This document shows, one piece after another, positions 47,701-56,778 of a DNA stretch of 64,000 nucleotides. The DNA comes from an uncultured Litoreibacter sp. Its GTDB lineage: Bacteria > Pseudomonadota > Alphaproteobacteria > Rhodobacterales > Rhodobacteraceae. The notes beneath the pieces are model-generated. The model was not told where the DNA came from, did not search any database, and saw only the letters and a list, made by a program, of their open reading frames with translations. The translations under genes were made by a program, and so were the position numbers. The stretch lies in the NCBI RefSeq assembly GCF_947487515.1, contig NZ_CANKWO010000001.1, positions 124,001 through 188,000 on the forward strand, given 5' to 3'. Each line of letters starts with the position of its first letter. Positions within the stretch are counted from its first letter, which is position 1.

Positions 47701-47701
47701 C

Positions 47702-47728
47702 ATCAGCTTCACCCTGTAGGGTGCTGAT
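47702..47728 (+). other. Hairpin after TRAP binding-protein gene (first)
   Basis: ATCAGC (47702-47707) with GCTGAT (47723-47728) and inner ACCC/GGGT, a T-rich run partly following. Likely to act as 3' end protection or partial terminator. Confidence 0.5.
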
Positions 47729-47737
47729 TTAAATACA

Positions 47738-47772
47738 GTTTCGCCACCTTCGACATTGAATGGTGGCGAAAC
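47738..47772 (+). other. Hairpin after TRAP binding-protein gene (second)
   Basis: GTTTCGCCACC (47738-47748) pairs perfectly with GGTGGCGAAAC (47762-47772), 11 bp around a 13-nt loop. With the first hairpin it would uncouple the binding-protein mRNA from the membrane-subunit genes. Confidence 0.6.
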
Positions 47773-47830
47773 ACCCAATCTGGTCGCCTCGGGGATGTTG
47801 GCGGCAATCGACACTTTCGGGGGGCACATC

Positions 47831-48757
47831 ATGCTAGACGCCATCGTCTGGTTCTTCACCAATATAGCAATGTCATTTTACAACCTCGCCTATGCGATCA
47901 CGCATCCGGCGCAGTGGTTGTCATGGGTTCCTCACATTAACCAATCCTTGCCGACCGTCGAGCACAAGCAGTCGTTGATGTATTTCATCTACTATGGTGC
48001 TTCGGTCGAGTTCTTCTTCGTGGTCTTCACCACGTTTCTGGTTCTTTTTGCCATAGGCTTATGGCGCAATTCTTTCATGTGGGGCTGCGTACGCACCTTC
48101 GAGGGGATTGCAAATTTCACCGGACGCCTTGCCGCATGGGCGGGCTTGCTGATGGTGTTGCAACAGATCATTATCATCTTCATGCAGCGAATTTTCGCGC
48201 GGGCCGAAATCTCTATGGGGTTTGGGATCAGTTTTTCCAAAGACGTAAGCTGGTGGGCCGAGGAGCTGAAGCTCTATAATGCCCTCGTCGTGACGTTATG
48301 CGTGACATATACATTCGTGCAGGGCGGACATGTCCGCGTTGATCTTGTCTATTCTGCGGTAAGCTACCGCACCAAAAAGATGATCGACATGGTGGGCAGC
48401 TTGATATTCATGATGCCAATCGCGGTGCTGACATGGCTTTACGGCTGGTTCTTCATGTGGCGTCATCTGGTGGTGCCGAACCCTTCGGCCTCCGACAAGC
48501 TGGACAAGCTTCTGCTCAAGGCGCGCGCATTGCGCTGGAACATCGAAACCATCGGGTTTTCGCCAAACGGCTTCAATGCCTATTTCCTCTTCAAAATCTT
48601 GCTGTGCACCTTCACTGCCTTGGTGTTCTTGCACGCGGTATCCTTCTTCATGCGCTCCTTCCTAGAGCGCAAAGAAGGGCCTGAGAGCGAAGGCAAATAC
48701 CTTGATAAAGACAAGCTGGGCGACGAAGACGCCGAGCTGGTCGCAAACATACACTAA
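47831..48757 (+). CDS. TRAP transporter small membrane subunit (DctQ type), enlarged
   Basis: 308 residues, against 160-200 for usual DctQ. Hydrophobic segments include one at the N-terminus and at least three more, with a large extension after the family core (VRVDLVYSAVSYRTKKMIDMVG). The ATG at 47831 follows GGGGG. It pairs with the large subunit, 11 nt downstream. Confidence 0.85.
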   Translation: MLDAIVWFFTNIAMSFYNLAYAITHPAQWLSWVPHINQSLPTVEHKQSLMYFIYYGASVEFFFVVFTTFLVLFAIGLWRNSFMWGCVRTFEGIANFTGRLAAWAGLLMVLQQIIIIFMQRIFARAEISMGFGISFSKDVSWWAEELKLYNALVVTLCVTYTFVQGGHVRVDLVYSAVSYRTKKMIDMVGSLIFMMPIAVLTWLYGWFFMWRHLVVPNPSASDKLDKLLLKARALRWNIETIGFSPNGFNAYFLFKILLCTFTALVFLHAVSFFMRSFLERKEGPESEGKYLDKDKLGDEDAELVANIH

Positions 48758-48768
48758 GGGGCGCACTC

Positions 48769-51123
48769 ATGCTTTTCGGATTAGATGGCGTCGAAATCGG
48801 CCTTATCATCGTTTTTCTCTGCCTGTTCGGCGGGATCTTGTCGGGGTTTCCGGTGGCCTTTGCCATCGGGGGTGCCGGTGTAATTTCTTTCTCGATCATC
48901 GCGGCGTTGGACACGGGCGGCTTACTGATACACCAAGCCATTGATGCAAGCTCTGCGGAATATGCCGCATTGATTGCCGAAGGGGTGAAGGCCGAAACCA
49001 TATCATCCTTTAGATATCCCGATCTGCCCAAACTGGCAGAGCCGGTCTTTGTCAACGGTTGGGAAACCGCGCTCAATCGTAATGTTTCCTTCATTGTGAA
49101 CCGGATCAACGAACGTGTGCTCGCCGGAGCCTCCATCGAGACCCTGCTGGCAGTGTTGATGTTCGTACTGATGGGCATCACCTTGGAGCGCTCGAAGATC
49201 GCCAATGACTTGCTGACAACGATGGCGCGCGTTTTCGGGCCATTGCCAGGCGGTTTGGCTGTATCAGTGGTTCTTGTGGGGGCGTTCCTTGCGGCATCCA
49301 CCGGTATCGTTGGGGCCACAGTGGTTACCATGGGGTTGCTGTCCTTGCCGACGATGCTTCGCAACGGCTATTCACCGGAGCTTGCAACAGGGGTCATTGC
49401 GGCTTCTGGAACCTTGGGGCAAATCATCCCACCTTCGATCGTGATCGTCCTGCTGGGCACTTTGGCGGGGGATTTATACTCTGCCGCGCAAGAAGCCCGC
49501 GCGCAGGAAGTTGGTTGTTCTGATGCCTTGACGTATCTGGGCGAGCCGGCTGTGGTTTCCGTCGGGACTTTGTTCCAAGCTGCCTTGGTTCCTGGCATTA
49601 TGCTGGCGCTGCTTTATGCGCTCTATGCCTTTGGCTATGCGATCTTGAACCCGACCAAGGCGCCCGCCGTTCAATTGGGTGAAACCAATGGCGAACCTAT
49701 TCGGAAATCCGAGGCGTTGACATGGTTCCTATTCGCCCCAATCGGGTTGGTTACAGGTCTGATCTTGATGATGCAGGTCAACATTATCGGGTCCCAAAAC
49801 TTCCATGTGGATAGCTTCTCTGACGCGGGGCAAACCGCCTCGCTCCGCACGAATGTGTCCGAGCAATGTGCCGGCGCCATGCTGGAGTTGCACGGCCAAG
49901 AGGCTTGGGACATCGCATTGGCAGAGCAAGCCACCATCGACGCCGCAGGCGGGGTGGAGCAATCTGTAAAACTCACCGAGGAAGAGCTGGCAACCGCCAT
50001 CGATGCCAAGGTTGCCGCAGCCGCACCGATCGGCACCGGCATTTCGGTTGGGCTGCTGTTGATGGCAATGATGATTGTCGTTGCTCGCGGAGTTTCAATG
50101 TCGTCGAACACGGTGCCGTTGATCGTGGGCGTTGGTGGCATCTTGCTGACAATGCTGATCGACACATTGTTTATTGCCCCCACCACTTCGCCGGGCATGA
50201 CCTTTGTTTTGTTGGCCGTGCCACTTGGCTTGATGCTTTATAGTGCGAAATATGCGGCGGGCATCCTTGGGCGCAATGATCTGATCCGCGTGGTGTTTCC
50301 ACCGCTGGTTCTGATCGTCGCTGTTTTGGGTTCCATCCTTGGCGGGATCACGAACCCGACACCGGCGGCGGCACTTGGGGCAGGGGGCGCTATCATGTTG
50401 GCTGCTTACCGCAGGTTGCAAGACGAAGGGCGCTCTGGCCGCATGGTGATTATGACCACTTTTGCGATCATCATCATGATCCTTGTGGGTGTGAACTTCG
50501 ATTTGCGTGTGAACATTGACGACATCACTTTCGAAAACAAAATCGCCTTCTTGGTGGCGCAGGCGGCGTATCTGTTTGCCATCTTTGGCCTGCTGTTCGC
50601 CTGTTATGTTTTGTGGAACTACGGAGTACTGAGCCCCGTGGTCCGCGAAACCGCCAAGGTGACGTCGATGGTTTTCACCATTTTGATCGGATCACAGCTG
50701 TTGAACCTTGTGGTGATTTCATTCGGCGGGGAGCATTACATCCAGCAGTTCCTCAAGTCTTTCGACAGCGAGTTGCAGGTCTTTATAATCGTGATGCTGG
50801 TTCTGTTCGTCTTGGGTTTTGTGTTGGATTTCCTTGAGATCATCTACATCGTGATCCCAATCGTCGGTCCAGTTATTTATGGCGGCACGATGGATCCTAA
50901 ATGGGTGACGATCATGATCGCTGTGAACCTCCAAACCTCGTTCCTGACGCCTCCTTTCGGGTTCGCACTTTTCTATCTGCGCGGTGTGGCGCCAAAGGAA
51001 GTTACGACGGGGCACATTTATCGCGGTATCATTCCGTTTGTGCTTATTCAGGTTGCAGCTTTGGGCTTGTTGGCGCTGTTCCCATCCGTGGTAACAATTT
51101 TGCCGAACCTGATTGGAAATTGA
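48769..51123 (+). CDS. TRAP transporter large membrane subunit (DctM type), with insertions
   Basis: 784 residues, against about 430 for common DctM. The DctM core is recognisable (GGLAVSVVLVGAFLAASTGIVGATVVTMGLLSLPTML and IIPPSIVIVLLG) and again near the C-terminus (FLEIIYIVIPIVGP, FLTPPFGFALFYLRGV). Between them are soluble insertions, one at about residues 50-105 and one at about 345-415 rich in Ala/Glu. Sodium-driven import of a carboxylate is the likely role. Downstream is a hairpin and then the Crp/Fnr gene. Confidence 0.88.
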   Translation: MLFGLDGVEIGLIIVFLCLFGGILSGFPVAFAIGGAGVISFSIIAALDTGGLLIHQAIDASSAEYAALIAEGVKAETISSFRYPDLPKLAEPVFVNGWETALNRNVSFIVNRINERVLAGASIETLLAVLMFVLMGITLERSKIANDLLTTMARVFGPLPGGLAVSVVLVGAFLAASTGIVGATVVTMGLLSLPTMLRNGYSPELATGVIAASGTLGQIIPPSIVIVLLGTLAGDLYSAAQEARAQEVGCSDALTYLGEPAVVSVGTLFQAALVPGIMLALLYALYAFGYAILNPTKAPAVQLGETNGEPIRKSEALTWFLFAPIGLVTGLILMMQVNIIGSQNFHVDSFSDAGQTASLRTNVSEQCAGAMLELHGQEAWDIALAEQATIDAAGGVEQSVKLTEEELATAIDAKVAAAAPIGTGISVGLLLMAMMIVVARGVSMSSNTVPLIVGVGGILLTMLIDTLFIAPTTSPGMTFVLLAVPLGLMLYSAKYAAGILGRNDLIRVVFPPLVLIVAVLGSILGGITNPTPAAALGAGGAIMLAAYRRLQDEGRSGRMVIMTTFAIIIMILVGVNFDLRVNIDDITFENKIAFLVAQAAYLFAIFGLLFACYVLWNYGVLSPVVRETAKVTSMVFTILIGSQLLNLVVISFGGEHYIQQFLKSFDSELQVFIIVMLVLFVLGFVLDFLEIIYIVIPIVGPVIYGGTMDPKWVTIMIAVNLQTSFLTPPFGFALFYLRGVAPKEVTTGHIYRGIIPFVLIQVAALGLLALFPSVVTILPNLIGN

Positions 51124-51130
51124 TCAACCA

Positions 51131-51160
51131 CGCCTGCCAAGATGTTTATTTTGGCAGGCG
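51131..51160 (+). terminator. Hairpin after TRAP operon
   Basis: CGCCTGCCAA (51131-51140) pairs with TTGGCAGGCG (51151-51160), a perfect 10-bp stem. The following run is A-rich rather than T-rich, so termination on the plus strand is inferred. Confidence 0.6.
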
Positions 51161-51348
51161 TAACAAAGGGTTAAAAAAATACCCTATGATCTCAATTTAA
51201 TTGACCTGTAAGTAAACTAGGCGACACTATTCCCTAAAGCGATGTCTATAATTCGCGCCAGTATAGTAACGAGTTATTGTTTTCTTTCTTGCATTTTTTC
51301 TCCTTCATTTGCATTCTCCCGTTGGTATCCAATTGGTAGGATCAACAG

Positions 51349-52050
51349 TTGAATAATTCGGCACGTTTTCCAAATGCTTCACGAGCCAATATCCTTCGTG
51401 ATTTAAAACCGGAAGAGCAATCTCGTTTTATCGACAGCTGTCAGCTGCGCAGCTACAAGCGTGGCTCTGTCATTTTAAATCAGGGTGATCCAACATCATA
51501 TATGATGATGATTGCGGAAGGCCGCGTTGAGGTCAGCTACCTAAGTGAAACCGGCTATCAGTCCATCATTTATCACGCCTTTCCTGGTGGCGTTTTGGGG
51601 GCCGTCGAAACCCTGTCCGGACGCCCCTGCGCAGGCACCTGCAAGGCATTGGTCGACACGGCAATATTGATGTGCAAGCGCACCAACCTTTATGAAATGA
51701 TGCGCTCTCCGATCTTTGTGCGAAATCAGGCGACCGATCTACACGATGTTTTGGTGCACGATAATCGCTACAAGTCGATTGACCAGTTTTTCACCGCAGA
51801 GCAGAAAATTTGCGTCTACCTCGAAAAACTTTCTGCGGGCGACGCGACTGTGTTCATGGAAAGCCAAAGCTATCTGGCAGATGTCGTCGGCTGTTCACGG
51901 CAAACCGTGAACAAAGAACTTGGCCGACTGAGACAGCAAGGCGTCATCGAGACGACCAAAACCGGTGTGCGAATTCTTGATTATGCGGCTTTGTCACGCA
52001 GGCTGGCAGAGCTGGGTGGCGGGGCCGAGCTTAGAGCCGCGACTGGCTAG
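51349..52050 (+). CDS. Crp/Fnr family transcription regulator
   Basis: 233 residues. N-terminal cyclic-nucleotide-binding-type barrel (VILNQGDPTSYMMMIAEGRVEVSYL), a dimer helix, and a C-terminal winged helix (YLADVVGCSRQTVNKELGRLRQQGVIETTKTGVRILD). No FNR-type four-Cys cluster is seen, so it is not a classic oxygen-sensing FNR. A TTG start at 51351-region (51349) follows TAGGA; it has no nearer ATG. About 225 nt separate it from the TRAP operon. Confidence 0.82.
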   Translation: MNNSARFPNASRANILRDLKPEEQSRFIDSCQLRSYKRGSVILNQGDPTSYMMMIAEGRVEVSYLSETGYQSIIYHAFPGGVLGAVETLSGRPCAGTCKALVDTAILMCKRTNLYEMMRSPIFVRNQATDLHDVLVHDNRYKSIDQFFTAEQKICVYLEKLSAGDATVFMESQSYLADVVGCSRQTVNKELGRLRQQGVIETTKTGVRILDYAALSRRLAELGGGAELRAATG

Positions 52051-52442
52051 GACTTCTTAAGTTCAAGTAAATCCCAACGGTTGCCCCATGGGTCGCGCCA
52101 AATTGCGACCATTCCGTATGGCTCGTCTCGAGGCGCTTCTTCGAAGAACACGCCTGATTGTGTCATACGGTCAAAATCGGTGTAAAAATCGTCAGTGTGC
52201 AAGAAGAACCCAACGCGGCCACCCGTTTGATTGCCAATGGCCGCCGTCTGTTTCTTGCCATCCGCTTGCGCGATCAGAATAGGTGTTTGCGCGTCGGGGG
52301 ATGGCGCAATAAGCACCCAGCGTTTCCCATTCCCCATGTCGGTATCTTCGACCACATGAAATCCGGCACTACCGACGTAAAACGCAATCGCTTCGTCATA
52401 GTTCGGGACCACAATGGTGACTGCAGAAATTCTGCGGGTCAC
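52047..52442 (-). CDS. VOC family protein (second)
   Basis: 131 residues: [31 protein letters not shown] and a C-terminal [17 protein letters not shown]. The GTG start overlaps the bpt stop by 4 nt (GTGA), so it is co-translated with that gene. Function unknown. Confidence 0.8.
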   Translation of the reverse strand: MTRRISAVTIVVPNYDEAIAFYVGSAGFHVVEDTDMGNGKRWVLIAPSPDAQTPILIAQADGKKQTAAIGNQTGGRVGFFLHTDDFYTDFDRMTQSGVFFEEAPRDEPYGMVAIWRDPWGNRWDLLELKKS

Positions 52443-53266
52443 TCTTTGGGGGCTCGGGTGTCGGGCAGGGAAATGCGCGCAACCTGTTCCGCAATGGGAT
52501 CCACAGAGAGCGGATGCGTGTCCGCCTCATAATCTTCCGTGTCGCTCATGTTTTGCCAACGACCTGCGCGGAAAATCTCCAAACCGCTAAAGCCGGCCTT
52601 ATACCCCATTTTCGGAGATCCAGGCACCCAGTAACCTAAGTACACATAGGGAAGACCGGATTCTTGAGCAATTCGCACGTGATCCAGAATGATGTAATTT
52701 CCAAGGGAATTCCGCGCCCAGTCAGGATCGTAGAACGAATAGACCATGGACAATCCGTCATCCAGAACATCGGTCAGACAAGTTGCGATCAACTGCGGGC
52801 GGTCCCCCGACTTGTCCCAATATTCGACAACGCGGCTTTTCACCGGCGTTTCTTCGATCATCGCGGCAAATTCAAAGATATCCATATCCGCCATACCGCC
52901 ATCTGCATGGCGCGAATCGAGGTAGCGGCGGAACAGGTCATATTGCTCCTCGGTGGCCCAAGGGGAGGTGGCGTTGCGTTCCAGCATTTTGTTGCGGCGC
53001 GTGCATTTGCGCTGACTACGGGTCGGAACAAAGTCCGCAACCCGAATTCGGGCAGAAAGGCACGCCGAACAATCCGCACAAGACGGGCGGTAGAGGACGT
53101 TCTGAGACCGCCTAAACCCTTGCTTGCTAAGAGTGTTATTCAATGTGCTGGCATGTTCCCCTTGAAGGGCCGTGAACAGCTTACGCTCGCGACGGTCATC
53201 CAGATATGGGCAGGCCTGCGGGGCCGTGACGTAAAACTGGGGAGCAATGGGTAGTGTATGACGCAT
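52439..53266 (-). CDS. bpt: Aspartate/glutamate leucyltransferase (bacterial N-end rule)
   Basis: 275 residues. Conserved CPYLDDR and a Cys-rich [15 protein letters not shown] are typical of the Bpt/ATE family that adds leucine from leucyl-tRNA to N-terminal Asp/Glu, marking proteins for ClpAP. The ATG at 53266 (MRHTLPIAP) was preferred over the 13-codon upstream opening. Downstream it is coupled to the VOC gene. Confidence 0.92.
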   Translation of the reverse strand: MRHTLPIAPQFYVTAPQACPYLDDRRERKLFTALQGEHASTLNNTLSKQGFRRSQNVLYRPSCADCSACLSARIRVADFVPTRSQRKCTRRNKMLERNATSPWATEEQYDLFRRYLDSRHADGGMADMDIFEFAAMIEETPVKSRVVEYWDKSGDRPQLIATCLTDVLDDGLSMVYSFYDPDWARNSLGNYIILDHVRIAQESGLPYVYLGYWVPGSPKMGYKAGFSGLEIFRAGRWQNMSDTEDYEADTHPLSVDPIAEQVARISLPDTRAPKE

Positions 53267-53396
53267 GGAACCTCTGAGCAGCGCAACTGCATCCAAACCT
53301 ACCAATGGCCCAGACGAGTCACAATTGCTTTTTGCCCAAGGTCTGCGAGCAGCATGAAGATCGACTTAACTGTGCCATAGTAACCACCCCGAAATT

Positions 53397-53858
53397 CTAC
53401 AGTTTTCCAGGAGAGTTAATCGCAACCACGCCGGTAAACATATCGTGCAAGCCTTGTCCTCGCTCGGACATCAGCATCAAAACAACCGATGCCACTTGCG
53501 GGATGAAAAACGCGCTCGCGATCATGAAGCCAATGGTATGCATCGCCGCCGTTGATCCATCGAGCTGTTGGCCGTGGTGGTCTCGTAGCTCAATGTTGAA
53601 GACGCGCATCCCGAGAGTGGCGGAAAATGCCCGAATTGTACCGATACGGTAGATCAATGAGATCACCAAAAACACCAATGGAAAGATGAACCACAACAAG
53701 AACAACGGAATGCTGGCGACAACCACAGCAATTGCGCCGATGATCACGGTATCCAGCACCCAAGCCAATAACCGTTTCACCCCCACGCCATCATAGAAAG
53801 CGGGTTGCATTTTCGGGTCGGGGAGGGCGTCGTAACTGTCATTCATGGTGAAGGACAT
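53397..53858 (-). CDS. RDD family membrane protein
   Basis: 153 residues with the RDD pattern (GVKRLLAWVLDTVIIG in TM1) and two or three further hydrophobic segments. AGGAGA precedes the ATG at 53858; MNDSYD at 53846 is a second option. Function unknown; some members are linked to transport. It follows DUF2852 on the same strand behind a hairpin. Confidence 0.85.
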   Translation of the reverse strand: MSFTMNDSYDALPDPKMQPAFYDGVGVKRLLAWVLDTVIIGAIAVVVASIPLFLLWFIFPLVFLVISLIYRIGTIRAFSATLGMRVFNIELRDHHGQQLDGSTAAMHTIGFMIASAFFIPQVASVVLMLMSERGQGLHDMFTGVVAINSPGKL

Positions 53859-53897
53859 AGCAATCTTGTCTCCTGAAATTCAAGAAAGTGAAAGGGG

Positions 53898-53923
53898 CCG
53901 CGCCTCGGCTTTGCAAGGCGCGG
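53898..53923 (-). terminator. Hairpin between DUF2852 and RDD genes
   Basis: CCGCGCC (53898-53904) and GGCGCGG (53917-53923) pair, and the minus-strand run CCCCTTTC follows. Possibly partial termination after the DUF2852 gene. Confidence 0.45.
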
Positions 53924-53930
53924 TGGAGTA

Positions 53931-54344
53931 TTAGGCGTCTTCGTCGGACTTTGCAGCCTTTGCGCGTTCGTCCATAAAGGTGTCGAACTCGGATTTATCC
54001 TTCGCTTCGCGCAGACGCTCCAGAAAGCTCTCAAAGGCGTGTTGCTCGTCCTCTAGGCGCTTCAGCATGTCAGCTTTATACGCATCAAAGGCGGTGTTTC
54101 CAGATGTTGCAAAGCTGTGCGTCCGGCGGCCCGTCAAAGCACCACTGCGACAAGATGAGTTAAACATACGTTTGCTCCATATCATATATGCAAGAAGGGC
54201 GAGGCCAACAGGCCACACAAAGATAAACCCGAACACCATAGCGGCGATCCAAGCCCCTTTGCCGCGCTCGTCTAGCCAGGCTTCAGCCCGGGCGAACCAG
54301 CCCATACGGGGGAATGTGTGGTTGGCTGTTTGGGTGGGGGTCAT
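53931..54344 (-). CDS. DUF2852 family protein
   Basis: 137 residues, with one hydrophobic segment (about 32-52, WIAAMVFGFIFVWPVGLALLAY) and a charged helical C-terminus (MLKRLEDEQHAFESFLERLREAKDKSEFD). AAAGGAG precedes the ATG. Function unknown. Confidence 0.85.
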   Translation of the reverse strand: MTPTQTANHTFPRMGWFARAEAWLDERGKGAWIAAMVFGFIFVWPVGLALLAYMIWSKRMFNSSCRSGALTGRRTHSFATSGNTAFDAYKADMLKRLEDEQHAFESFLERLREAKDKSEFDTFMDERAKAAKSDEDA

Positions 54345-54430
54345 CAGTCGCTCCTTTATGTGAATGTTATTTACATTTACATATTTGGGGATGCAGAACC
54401 CATATTCAAGAGAAATCGCCCCAAAAAAGC

Positions 54431-54461
54431 AAAAAGGGGCACGGATTCCCGCGCCCCTTTT
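54431..54461 (-). terminator. Intrinsic terminator of amt
   Basis: Read on the minus strand, AAAAGGGGC (54461-54453) pairs with GCCCCTTTT (54440-54432), then T. It lies just after the amt stop codon. Confidence 0.8.
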
Positions 54462-54483
54462 GAATTTATTGACTTAATTTTGA

Positions 54484-55665
54484 CTAGGAAGTCAGCTCAT
54501 AAGCCCGTTCACCATGGGATGTCAGATCCAAACCGGTGATTTCATCCTCTTCCGACACACGGATCGGGAAGACCATTTTGACCAAAACGACCAACCCGAT
54601 GGTCACAACAGTCGTCCAGATCCCAACCACGGCCAAGCCACCCAGTTGCGCCGTCCAGCTAGCGTGACCAAAGACCGCCAGCATGATGATGCCAAAGATG
54701 CCTCCGACGCCGTGCACCGCAAAGACGTCCAATGTATCGTCAATCTTAATCACGTTCTTCACTAGGCCACACAGCTCTTGGCACATGATGCCCGCAATGG
54801 CGCCGATGATCATCGCTTCCATTGGCCCCACAGAACCGGACGCTGGTGTAATCGAAGCCAGCCCCGCAATCGTCCCAGTCACCATGCCAACCAAGGAAGC
54901 TTTACCAAAGCGGAAGCGCTCCCAAGCGGCCCAAGTGATGGAAGCCATTGCGGCCGAGATATGCGTAACCGTGATGGCCATCGCTGCACCGCCGTCTGCT
55001 GCCAATTGCGAGCCACCGTTGAAGCCGAACCAACCAACCCACAGCATTGCCGCGCCGATCATGACCATCCCCGGATTGTGAGGAGGCGTTGTTGCTTTGC
55101 GGCGTGGGCCGAGGAAGAAGGCGATAATCAAGGCCGCGATGCCCGCTGTCTGGTGAACCACGATGCCACCGGCGAAATCATTGACCCCATCTTCAAACAA
55201 GGACCATTCCGCACCAGCCAATAGGCCGCCGCCCCAGATCCAATGCGCAACCGGCGCATAGCAGATCAACATCCACAGCGACGAGAACACCATGACAAAC
55301 GCATATCCGATGCGCTCAACATAGGCGCCAACAATCAGGGCAGGCGTGATGATCGCGAAGGTCATCTGGAAGGCAAAGAACAAAACTTCAGGGATAGTGC
55401 CTGATACGGTGTCCCGCGTAACGCCATTCAAGAAGGACTTATCCAAGCCGCCCCAGTAGGCGTTGCCGTCGCCAAACGCGATAGAATAGCCTGCAACCAG
55501 CCACAGGATGCTCATGACACATGCAATAGAGAAGCACTGCATGAAGACGCTGAGCACGTTTCGCGCTCGCACAAGCCCTCCATAAAACAATGCCAACCCT
55601 GGTAGGGTCATAAACAGCACCAAAGCCGTTGCGACAATTATCCAAGCGGTATCCGCTCCATTCAT
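54484..55665 (-). CDS. amt: Ammonium transporter (Amt/MEP family)
   Basis: 393 residues with about 11 hydrophobic segments. The family core is visible (DTAWIIVATALVLFMTLPGLALFYGGLVR and the twin-His region NDFAGGIVVHQTAG with a later DVFAVHGVGGIFG). Transports ammonium across the inner membrane. GGAGGG precedes the ATG. No glnK gene adjoins it, unlike the usual glnK-amtB pair; the dusB-ntrBC-ntrYX locus is 2.4 kb away. Confidence 0.93.
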   Translation of the reverse strand: MNGADTAWIIVATALVLFMTLPGLALFYGGLVRARNVLSVFMQCFSIACVMSILWLVAGYSIAFGDGNAYWGGLDKSFLNGVTRDTVSGTIPEVLFFAFQMTFAIITPALIVGAYVERIGYAFVMVFSSLWMLICYAPVAHWIWGGGLLAGAEWSLFEDGVNDFAGGIVVHQTAGIAALIIAFFLGPRRKATTPPHNPGMVMIGAAMLWVGWFGFNGGSQLAADGGAAMAITVTHISAAMASITWAAWERFRFGKASLVGMVTGTIAGLASITPASGSVGPMEAMIIGAIAGIMCQELCGLVKNVIKIDDTLDVFAVHGVGGIFGIIMLAVFGHASWTAQLGGLAVVGIWTTVVTIGLVVLVKMVFPIRVSEEDEITGLDLTSHGERAYELTS

Positions 55666-55760
55666 GGGGTAGCCCTCCGAATTTTAACCTTTCAAGGCAA
55701 AGACGCGGTGGCGGGCGCAACATAAAGAGGCAACAGCCCTGCAGGCCGCTCAAAACCTAT

Positions 55761-55776
55761 GCAATTTCGCAATTGC
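55761..55776. promoter_or_regulatory. Palindrome upstream of amt
   Basis: GCAATT-TCGC-AATTGC is a perfect 6+6 inverted repeat about 100 nt upstream of the amt ATG. It may be a nitrogen-control operator, but does not match a motif I know. Confidence 0.35.
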
Positions 55777-55822
55777 CTAAATAATGAGCAGATATACGCG
55801 GGGCCGCTAGAAAACTGCGCAA

Positions 55823-56293
55823 CTATGAAACAATAGCCCGCATCAGCAAATCCAAGGCATGATCCACAGCAGCCCGCCGGACAGCATCGCGCCCCAATGG
55901 GCCGAAGAGCTGGGTATCCGTCTGCGTTCCTTTGGGGGTGGCGATGCCAAAACACACCATGCCTTCGGGTTTGTGCTCAGACCCGCCCGGACCGGCGATA
56001 CCCGTTACTGACACGGCGATATCGACCTTTGACGCGGCCAACGCGCCAGTGGCCATTTCTTGCGCAACCTGTTCGGACACAGCGCCATGCGCCGCCAGAG
56101 CGCTGGCAGAGACGCCCAACAGATCCATCTTGGCTTGGTTGGAATATGTAATGAACCCGCGATCGAGCACATCGGATGATCCGGCGACCTCTGTTAATGC
56201 AGCGCCAATCAGGCCGCCGGTGCAGCTTTCTGCAACCGCAATGCGCCATCCGCGCGCCCGCGCAGCAGCTAGGACCTGAGCCGCATCACCCAT
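55823..56293 (-). CDS. pncC: CinA C-terminal domain protein (nicotinamide-nucleotide amidase)
   Basis: 156 residues, only the C-terminal amidase domain of CinA: the IAVAESCTGGLIGAALTEVAGSS and SVTGIAGPGG motifs are intact. It deamidates NMN in pyridine-nucleotide salvage. I start at the ATG at 56293; a TTG two codons earlier is also open. It overlaps pgpA by 8 nt. Confidence 0.9.
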   Translation of the reverse strand: MGDAAQVLAAARARGWRIAVAESCTGGLIGAALTEVAGSSDVLDRGFITYSNQAKMDLLGVSASALAAHGAVSEQVAQEMATGALAASKVDIAVSVTGIAGPGGSEHKPEGMVCFGIATPKGTQTDTQLFGPLGRDAVRRAAVDHALDLLMRAIVS

Positions 56294-56774
56294 GGGCAAC
56301 CCACGCGCCTATGATCACAACCAACGCCGCCAGTAGACCTGCAATCACATCATCCAGCATTACCCCAAGCGGGCCTTCTTTACGATCAGCCCAACCCACA
56401 GGCCCGGGTTTCAAGATGTCAAAGGCACGAAAGGCGACAAACGCGGTCAACACCCCGGGCCAAAGCGTCCAAAAGGAGCTGCCCGAATGGCTAAGTCCAA
56501 TGGCAACCGGAAGCAGGGCGATCCATTGGCCCACCACCTCGTCGATGACAATCTCGGATGGATCATGGTCGTCCTTGCCTTTGGTCTCAACGGCGGTGAC
56601 GTACCAGCCAAGAACGAACATGATAAAAGTCAGCGCCGCAAGTGCCACCACTCCGCGCCATTCCAGAATGCCCCACGCCGCGATGACTGCCGCCGCGGAG
56701 CCCCATGTGCCGGGGGCGGGACGCAGCATTCCCACATAGAAAAACGTCGCCCAAAACTTCGAGACTGAAAACAT
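56286..56774 (-). CDS. pgpA: Phosphatidylglycerophosphatase A
   Basis: 162 residues with about four hydrophobic segments. The family's GMLRPAPGTWGSAAAV and the DDHDPSEIVIDEVVGQW motif are present. It dephosphorylates PGP to phosphatidylglycerol in the inner membrane. It begins 4 nt after the ispDF stop. Confidence 0.9.
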   Translation of the reverse strand: MFSVSKFWATFFYVGMLRPAPGTWGSAAAVIAAWGILEWRGVVALAALTFIMFVLGWYVTAVETKGKDDHDPSEIVIDEVVGQWIALLPVAIGLSHSGSSFWTLWPGVLTAFVAFRAFDILKPGPVGWADRKEGPLGVMLDDVIAGLLAALVVIIGAWVAHG

Positions 56775-56778
56775 ACCG

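Noticed and set aside
46522-47862. A 446-codon minus-strand frame opposite the TRAP binding-protein gene
   Set aside because: The plus strand encodes a clear DctP-type protein with a Tat signal and ribosome site; the antisense frame has no family features.
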